Source of the DNA: Planctomycetales bacterium
GTDB lineage: Bacteria; Planctomycetota; Planctomycetia; Isosphaerales; Isosphaeraceae
Direction of reading: 5' to 3'
DNA length: 48,947 nt
NCBI GenBank assembly: GCA_027452145.1
Contig: DAIDHB010000385.1
Coordinates: 1-48,947 of the forward strand
The position numbers and the translations under genes were made by a program. Below the pieces are notes generated by a model that was not told where the DNA came from, searched no databases, and worked only from the letters and a program-made list of their open reading frames with translations. Positions 24,399 through 33,400 of the stretch are shown one piece after another; within the stretch, counting starts at the first letter, position 1, and the number at the start of each line of letters is the position of its first letter.

Positions 24399-24494
24399 CT
24401 GCTCTTTCGTTGACCGAATGCCGCGACTTGCCCTCGCCCCTTCGGGCCCGGTCCGATCGACCGGCCCGTCGGGCCGAGAGCCGTCAGGACGATC

Positions 24495-27400
24495 TCAGTT
24501 GTGGTGCTTGTTCGACCGCCGCAGGTTGACCTGCACGTCGCCGAGCACGAGGTCGACCGCGTGGTGCTTGGGCGAGCCCTGCCCCGCGGCGAGGGCCGCC
24601 GGATGGCCGGCGTGCTGATGCGCCGGTGCGTGCACGACGCGGATGACTTGCTTGCCGTGGTGCGCCGCGGCCTTCGGGTGCGCGCCGGCCTTCCCGGCGA
24701 AGTGCTTCGTCGGGTGCGCCTTCTTCACCACCACCTTCCTGTGCTTGTGGACCACATGGTGGTGGTGCTTCGTCGCGGTGCCCGATCCGGTGGACTGCCC
24801 GGCCGAGCCCGAGGTTCCGGCCGTCGAGCCGGAGCCCGCCGACCCGGCCGATCCGGTGCTCGACGAGGCTCCGGTGCTCGACGAGGCTCCGGTGTTCGTC
24901 GTGCCGATGCCGGTGCTGCCCGTCGAGCCGGTGGTCGTGGTCGTCGAGCCGGTGCTGCCCGTTGAGCCGGTGCTGCCCGTTGAGCCGGTGCTCGACGGAT
25001 TGCCGGACGAGCCGACGGAGCCGGGCATCCGGTAGGACAGCGGCGCGGTGAGCGGGATGTCGCCCTGCCCGCCGACGGTGGCCAACAAGCCCGGGATGCT
25101 CTGCTCGATGAACTGGCCGGTCGAGGGCCGGTACACGGCCACCTGGTCGGAGCCCACTCCCAGGTAATCGGCCGGGGCCGGGATGTCGCCGGGGTGGAAG
25201 CCGCCCACGTTGTAGGCCCCGTTGGGTCCGACGATCGTGAACGTGCCGTTGCTGGGGTTGAAGACGGCCGGCTCGGTGTGGCCGAAGATCGGCGTCTTCT
25301 GGCTGGCGGCGACGGCCTGCTGGAAGTAGGTCTGGTTATCGTACTGGCCCGGGACGGGAACGTCGCCGGCCTGGAATCCGGGGATGGAGACGGTGATCAC
25401 CGAGTTATTGGGCTCGAGGATGGTGAACACGCCGCTGGTCGGGTCGAAGTAGGCGAGCTGGTCGTAGCCGAGCCCGGCGTAGTCGCCCGGCACGGGGATA
25501 TCGCCCGACCCGCCGAAGTTGACCGTCCGGGTGCCGCTGAGGGCACTGGCGATGGTCCAGACGCCCTGGCCCTGGGAGTTGACCGTGTAGACGGCCTCCT
25601 CGGTCGGGCCGTTGGGGTCGAACCGGCCGACGACCGGAAGGCTCGCGTTCGGGGTCCCCATCGCGAAGACGGATGGGCCCTGGGTCGCGGACGTGGACGA
25701 GTCGAAGATCGTCCAGGTCGCGGTCGTGGTGTTGTAGTACGCCAGGTCGGTGAGGCCGTCGCCGTTGAAGTCGCCCGCGAACGGGACCACGTTGACCGGG
25801 GCGGTCGCCGAGAGCGACTGCACGCCGGCGGCCGTGGCCGCGGCCGAGAGGGTCAGCGAGGTGCTGCTGTTGATGGTCAGGATCGTGGTCCCGATCGGGA
25901 TGCCCGTGCCGATGACGTCCTGGCCGGCGACGAGGTCGGCCGTGTTGGCGATGCCGGTGACGACCGCCGATCCGCTGGCGAGCGTCCCGATGAAGGACGT
26001 GGTCGGCGAGTAGGGCGCGTTGCTCGCGCCGAACCAGGGCGAGACACCGGGGTTGGCGAGGGAGGTCTGCACGATCCACTGGAGCTGGTTGACTGCGGTG
26101 TTGCGGCTGAACAGGGCATAGTCGGCCGCGGCTGCGGCCGGTGGGCCGCTGTAGTCGGCCACGGTCGAGGTGATCGCCACGCCGACGTTGTTGCTCTGGT
26201 TCGAGACGTTCCCGGCCAGGTCCACCACCTCGACGTAGACCGAGGTCACGCCCTCGGTCAGGACGTAGGGGAGCTGGATCGAGAAGTCGTAGGGCTGGCC
26301 GTTGGCGTCGGTCTTGGTGGCCCCGGCGATGACCGTGCTCTCGATCGCCGGCTGGCCCTTGACGAACAGCTCGACCGTGTAGCCCGCCGGTGCGCTGCCG
26401 ATGAACGCCGGCATGCGGTCGGTCGTGACGCCATCGCCCACAATCCCGGTGTCGTTGGCCGGATTCAGGCGGAGATCCTGGACCGAGGCCGGGGTCGTGT
26501 TATCGATCGTGAACGCGACCGGGCTGGAGGTCGAGGGCTGCGAGGCCGCCTGGTTCTCGCCGGTGAACGGCACGAAGGCCGCCGTGACGGTGACCGTGAA
26601 GTTCCCGTTCGCGATCGGGTTGCCCGAGGAGTCGAGGAAGGGCTGGAACGCGAAGCTGAACGTCTCGGAGCCGCCGTTGACGGTGACGTCGGAGGCCGGC
26701 AGGGCGAAGGTCTGGGTCGTCTGGGTCGTGCCGCTGGGGGCGTTGGTCCAGGTCTCGGTGACCGACAGCGTCGTGCCGTTGGGCCCGACGTCCGCCGTGC
26801 CGTCGAGCGCGGGCGCCGTGTTGCTGGTGATCGGCACGCCGCCGACGGTGGCGTACTGCGAGCTGTTGGTCAGCTCGAGGGTCACGTTCGGCGGCGCGGT
26901 CGGCACGGGGTGCGAGAGATTCGTGGCCTGGACCATGAAGGTCAGGGTCACCGGCAGGCTCTTCGACCCGGAGGCATCGGTGGTGTAGACCTCGATCGTC
27001 TTGAGGCCGTTGGTGCCGAACGGCATCGTCAGCGGGATGGCGAAGTTGCCGAAGGTGTCGGTGGAGTTGTTCGCGCCGGCGGCGGTGATGTTCGCGGGGT
27101 TGAAGCCGCCGATCACCTGGCCGTAAGTCGCGTCGCCCTTCGTCTGGTCGACCACCGTCACCCAGGTGGTGCTGCCGAATCCGGAGACCTCGCTGAGGCC
27201 GTCGATGGTGGGCGAGGCGGTCGTGACGACGGTGGTGCCGTCGGCCGTGGTGCCGCCGGTGTCCGCGGAGTCGACCTGGGCGGTGCCGGCGAGGATCATC
27301 GGCGCCAGGTTGATGGCGAAGGCGCCCTCGCCGTAGGTGCCCGCGAGCAAGAGGTTCGGGTCCGGCGTGGCCGAGGTGTTGTAGGCGTTGAGCGACTCCT

Positions 27401-30400
27401 TGCCGCCGGCCGTTGCCGGGGCCGAGAGCGTCAGATCGAACGTCCCCGGGTTGATCGCCGTGATCGTCGTGCCCGCCGTGAGGCCGGCGCCGGAGATCGT
27501 GTCGCCGACGGCCAGGCCCGCCGTGCTGGTAAGCCCCGTGACGGTGGCGGAGCCCGCCTTCAGCGTGCCGTTGAAGGTGAAGACCTGGTACGGCCCGGCC
27601 ATCGCGGGCATGCCGGTGGTGGGATCGATGTTCCCCTGCGAGAGGCTCAGGTCGGTGACGTTGACGTGCGGCAGGTCGCCGCCGGCCACCGTCGCGCCAT
27701 AGGTCGTGGACGGATAGAGCACCCAGCTCTGCCCGTTGTCCGTGGACATGTACACGCCCGAGTTGGCCCCGACGTACAGGACGGGGTGGTCGCCCTGGGT
27801 GGGGTCCGTCGGGTTGTTGGGGATCGCGTAATTCCAGTTGGCCGCGACCGTGTTCAGGACGGAGGCCAGGTTGTACGGGGTGGCGTTCGGGTCGGTGGCG
27901 GGGTTGTACGCCTGACCGAAGATGCTGTAGGACAGCTCCTTGATGTTGCCGGTGATGTTGGCCCACCCGTCGGCCTGGGTGGTGGGGTTCTGCGCCAGCG
28001 CCACGGAGTCGGCCAGGTAGAAGACGCCGGTGGTGGTCACGGCGTAGGCGTCGTGGCTGCCGCGCCTGGGGTCGGTGACGATCTGCTCCACGGGCGAGCC
28101 GTCGAGGCCGAGCGAGATGTTCGCCCAGGTGCCGCCGGCATTGCGGCTCATGAAGATCTGGCCCTTGGTGCCGGCCGTGACCGGCGAGGTGCCGACGTAG
28201 ATGAAGTTACCCAGGTTGCCGATGCCCGCTGGGGAGCCCGGATCGGGGGCGCCGAAGGCCAGGGCGAAGCTGGTGTTATCGTGGGAGCCGGTCGTCGCCG
28301 TGGGCAGGCCGAAGGTCGCCGGCGTGCCGATATCGAACCAGTTCTCGCCCTGGTTGGTGGTCTCGAAGACATTGCCGGTGGACGAACTGACAAGCGCGTC
28401 CAGGCTATTGACCGGGTTAACCACGATGCTGGCGTAGCTCACGGAGACGCCCGTCGTGAAGCCGAAGATGTTCCACTGCGGGTCGGGAGTCGGATCGCCG
28501 TTGCTGGCCTGCAACAGCCCGAAGGTGCGGGCGATGCCGTTGACCAGCACGAAATTGGTGTCGTAGCCCCCCTGGCCCGGCGACCAGTACTGGTAGACGG
28601 TGCCGCTGCCCTGCTGATCGACGGCGGTGCCGGAGGCCGTCAGGAAGGTGCCGCCGTTGATGTTGCCGGGGTCGTACGAGGAGATGTTCGGGCCGAGTGG
28701 GCTGGACGCGAGATTGCCGTTGGTCAGCAGGTTGGGGTCTGCGGCCTGGCCGCCGATCGTTTCCGTGCCGGCGTAGAAGAGGGCCTGGGCCGCCTGGGCC
28801 GCGGCGCTGCTCGGCTGCGCGGCCACGTAGTAATCCTGGGCGAGCTGGAGGTTGCCGTTGCGGTTGACCGACGGCGCCGCGTCCGAGTTGCCGACCTTCA
28901 CCTGGAAGACGCCGTTGTTATCCAGGCCGCTGTAGATGCCCGTGAGGTTGCCGGCGATCAGCCGCGGCAGGCCGGTCGTGGGATCGACCTCGGAGACGAG
29001 GATCTGGTAGCCCGTGCCCGAGATCTCATTATTGCCCCCCGGCGGGTTGAACTGGCCGGTGATCGGGACGTCCATCGGCGTCCAGCTCGCGTACAACCCG
29101 CTGTTGACGAAGCTGGAGTAGTTGTCGACATACAGGGTCGAATCCTGCTGGAACGGCGACTGGGGGTTGCGGATGAAGTTGAGATAAGGGCTCGGGTCGC
29201 TGTTGTAGGTCGGCGGCACCTCCCAGACCGAGGCGCCAGTGATGTCCGTCGTGGTGTAGAAGCCCGTGGGCATCGTCAGGCCGTAGCCCGGCGACGATTC
29301 CTCGTTGCCCACGAGCGAGTGGGCGTCGGCGATCCTGGTGGCGTCGATGCGGATGAGCCCGGTGTCGCTGTTGTAGCCATTGCCGCCGAAGCCGCCCAGG
29401 TAAGTGATGTTGGGGTTGGTCGCGTCGACCGTCAGCGCGAGATCGAAATTGCCCTGGGTGTTCTCGGTGATCGCATACTGGCTCGCCGCCTGCCCGTAGG
29501 TCGTGGTGTCGCTGTTGGTCGGCAGCGCCTGGTTGTAGCCGTTGATCGGAGCCCCCGTCGGGAGCTGCACCTGGGTCCAGTTCTGGCCGAAGTCCTTGGT
29601 GAGGAACAGGCCGCCGAAGCCGCCGGTGCTGGTGGCCACCGCGGCGTAGAGCCAGCCCTCGTAGAGCTGGTTGGAGAGGCTGTTGGAGGTCCTCTGCGGG
29701 ACGGCCAGGACGATCCGCCCATTGTTGCCGTTGGGGTTCGGCTGGAGCGAAGGGACGCCGGGGTTGACGTCCTTGTTGCTGTAGACATCGACGATCAGCG
29801 GGTTGCCGACGCCGGGAGCCATCATGTTCCAGGACTCGCCCTGGTTCGTGCTCATGAAGACGCCCTGGCCCTCCATGCCGGCGTAGACGATCTGGAGGTT
29901 GCCGACCGTCGGCGCGGTCGGGGTGTCGCCGGGCGTGGTGCCGGTGGCAGGGTTGAGGACGATTCCGCTGTCCTGGTTGAGGACGACGGACGTGGCGTTG
30001 CCGGCCAGGAGCTTCGTCCAGGTCTGGCCCGAGTTCTCGCTGCGCCAGATGCCGCCGTTGGTGCCGCTGAGCGCCGCGTAGATGATGATCTGGCCGCTGG
30101 GCGAGAGCTGGGGATCGACGGTGAGCTGGTAGGCCGTGGTGCCGACGAAGGCACGGTCGCGCGAGGCCGAGCTGATCGGCAGGAGCTGGCCGCTACCGGT
30201 AGTCTGCGTGTAGGCCCCGGAGACGTTCACCGTGCTGTCGTAGAGGTTCCAGGTGGCGCCGCCGTCCTGCGAGATCAGGAAGCCGACGCCGGGCGCGTCG
30301 GTGATCTGCTGGCCGCTGATGAAACCGCCGGTGGCGGCGATGATGAACGACTGGTTCGGATCGCCGTTGCGGGGGAAGACGGCGATGCTGCTGATGTTCA

Positions 30401-33400
30401 TCGCCGCGTTCGTGCCGAAGTTCGTCAGCGGGAGCCAGGTCGGGCCGCCGGGGGCCTTGGTCAGGAAGTCGGTCGTCTTCCAGATGCCGCCCGAGGCACC
30501 GCCGACGTAGACCGTGTTGCCCGTCGGGTCGGATGGGTCGACCGCGACGGCGTTGACCTGGCCGGTCTCGAACGTGCTCGAGGCGCCGCCGACGGGCGAC
30601 CACGACTGGCTCGACAGGGCGCTCGACTGCCCCAGGTTCGAGATCTGGAAGCTCACCGACGGCCCGGTGCCGGGGACGCCGAGGTTGGTGGTCGGCGTCG
30701 GCTTCTGGAAGCTCAGCGACCAGCCGTTGATCGCGCCCGTCATGCCGGTCGTGTTGGCGTTCTGGATGACCAGCGTCCACGTCCCCTGGACGTCCATCCC
30801 CTGCTGGCCGTTCGTCGTCGGCGCGAAGACGTCGGCCAGCGACTGCTGCGGGTTGAACACCGAGAAGTACGGCGCGTTGCCGCTCTCGATCGGCGTGGTC
30901 GCGTTGTCGTCGAAGACCGTGTTGGTGAAGTTGGCCGTGCCCTGGCCGCTGTGCAGGTTGCTGAACAGGACGACCTGGCCCAGGAGCGTGCCGTTGGGGC
31001 CGTAGTGGTACAGGGTCGCCGTCAGGTCGGGGTCGTTGGCGTAGCTCACGTTGAGCTGGACCTGCATCACGCTGGCGCCGGCGGCCGTCTTGTCCCCCGC
31101 GATGATGAAGCTATCCGGCACGACGATGCTCGAGGAGATCGAGCCGGGGATCGCCTGGTTGGTGACCGGATCGGTCTGGGTCGACGCGGGGATCGTCTTG
31201 GGCGTGTCCTGCGCCACGTATCGCGCCGTGGTCGTCGGCGCCTGGGCGCTCGAGTCGCGCAAGATATTCAGGCCGGCGCTCTGCGACGTGTCGGTCGCGT
31301 CGCCGAACTGGTCGGTGATCCCGGCGGCGAGCTGGAGCGTGTACGTCCCGCTGAGCTGCTGCTGGGGGAAGTTGATCGTGAACGTCTGGGCCACCTGCTC
31401 GGACACGCCGTTGATGGTGACGGTCTGAGGCGCCACCGGGGTGACGGTGATCGTCGGGGTGATGTTCAGCGACCAGGTGTCGAGGGTCGCGGTGACGGCC
31501 GTGTTGGTGTTGGTGATCTGGAGGGTCCACGTGCCGTCGGCCGACTTGCCGACCAGGCTCGACAGGGTGTTCGCGCTGCCGTTGTAATCGGGCACGAACG
31601 TCCCCGTGTACGGCGCGGTGCCCTGGGTGATCGAGTTCTCGGCCGAGTCGGCGAACGTGGTGTTGACCAGGTTCTGGCCGATCAGGCTCGCGGCCGAGAA
31701 GAGCGGGATCTGGGTGCCGTTGGGCGCGATCAGCACCGCCGAGAACCCGGAATCGACCGGCGTGGCGAGGCTCAGCGAGACGGTCAGGTCGTTGATATTG
31801 AGGGTGCCGCCGTAGTTGACGGCCACCGTCGAGGAGAGCGTGCCGGGGCCGGAGGCGGCCTGCGCCGGCACCGACTGGTCGATCGTGCCGGGCGTGAACG
31901 ACTGCGGGCCCGAGATGGAGCCCAGCGGCCCCAGGATCGACACCTGGTCGTTGTTGGCGTTGTTGAACGAGCTGGTCTGGATCGGCCGGTCGAACGTCAC
32001 CTGGTACTGGCTGACCGTGTTGTTGGTGATCAGGTCCTTGGCGCCGGTGGAGGGGACGCCGCCGGTGCCGACGGCCTGCGTCGAGGCGATCTGCGGGCCG
32101 GGGACGATCAGGGGCAGGGTGTTCTGGTTGAACGGCGGGCTGAGGATGCTCTGCGCCGTGGTGAAGGTCTGCTGGGCCCCCGGCGGAAGCTGCGGCGTCG
32201 GCACCGCGTAGATGTCGCCCGGGGTCGATCCGGTGTACCCGTTGAGCATCGTCAGCGGGTTCTCGTCGGAGACGCCGTTGGCGTTCTGGTCCATCGGCGC
32301 CCCCTGCTGGGGGCCGAGCACCGGCAGGGTGGACTGGACGGCGACCGACCAGGCCGTCAGCGTGCCGATGTTGTTGGCCTGCTGGTCCTGGATGATCAAC
32401 TGATAGTTGCCGTCGACCGGCCCGCCGGCCAGGCCGTTGACCTGGAATGGCACCTCGACGGTGAGGCCCTGGTTGCCGCCGGCCGTGGCGGCGTTCGACA
32501 GCACGAGCTGCACGAAGCCGTTCGCGGGATTGACGTTGATCGAGTTGATGGTGGTGTTGGCGGGGATGCCCGCGCCGACGACCAGATCGCCGATGTCCAG
32601 CCCCGTGGTGGAGGTGACGGTGGTGTTCACGAGGGCCGAGCCGGCGGTGAGCGAGCCGACTAGGTTCGAGCCGAGGTTCAGCGGGCCGTTGGTCGCCCCC
32701 TGATAGACCAGGCCCGACTGGCCGTCGGGCGCCACCAGCCTGATATTCAGGTCGGCGGCGTTCTGGTGCGTCAGCGTGAGGTACGCCGTGACGCCGGTGA
32801 CGACCTGGTTGGCGTGGTTGGCGAGGGTGATGGTCGAGCTGTTGAAGTCGTCCGCCGTGCCCGTGCCGCCCGTGCCCGAGGTGGGGAGCCGCAGGTTCAG
32901 TCCCGTGAGCCCCTGCTCGATCGTCTTCTGCGGCTGCGGCACGACAACGAACGAATCCACCGGCGCGACGATCTTGTTGCCGGCGCCGTCGTCGGGGGTG
33001 ATCAGGTAGCTGTAGGTGCCGGTGAAGTTGGCGATGCCGCTGGAGGCGCCGGGCTGGCCGTTGGTGCCGGGCTGGAAGTCGGGCTCGAAGGTGACGGTGA
33101 ACTCGGTGTATCCGAACTTGGCGCCCGATCCGACGCCGCTGGAGGCGACCGGAACGACGCTCTTGACGTACAGCGGGACCGACGGATCGCCGAAGGTGGT
33201 GTCGTGGTAGAAGACCTGGACGTCGGCCGCCGTGAACGAGGGGTTCTGGTCGGGCGGGTTGATCGGCCGGTCGAACGTGACCGTGAAGGTGACGTTGTTG
33301 CTCTGGGCCTCGGAGTACGGGATCGGCCCCATGGTGCTGTTGATGACCCGCGGGCCGGCGGCGATCAGCATCGGCTGGAGGAGCGCGGCCAGCGAGGTCA

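Noticed and set aside
24838..25020. DNA tandem repeat in its own right
   Set aside because: It encodes the Ser-Thr-Gly linker of the giant protein in frame, so the repeat is explained by the coding sequence.
25194..32663. Open frame of about 2490 codons on the plus strand, opposite the giant gene
   Set aside because: The product is an Arg/Gly/Val/Asp-rich string without domains. It is the third-position shadow of a GC-rich gene on the other strand, whose own translation has recognisable domains.
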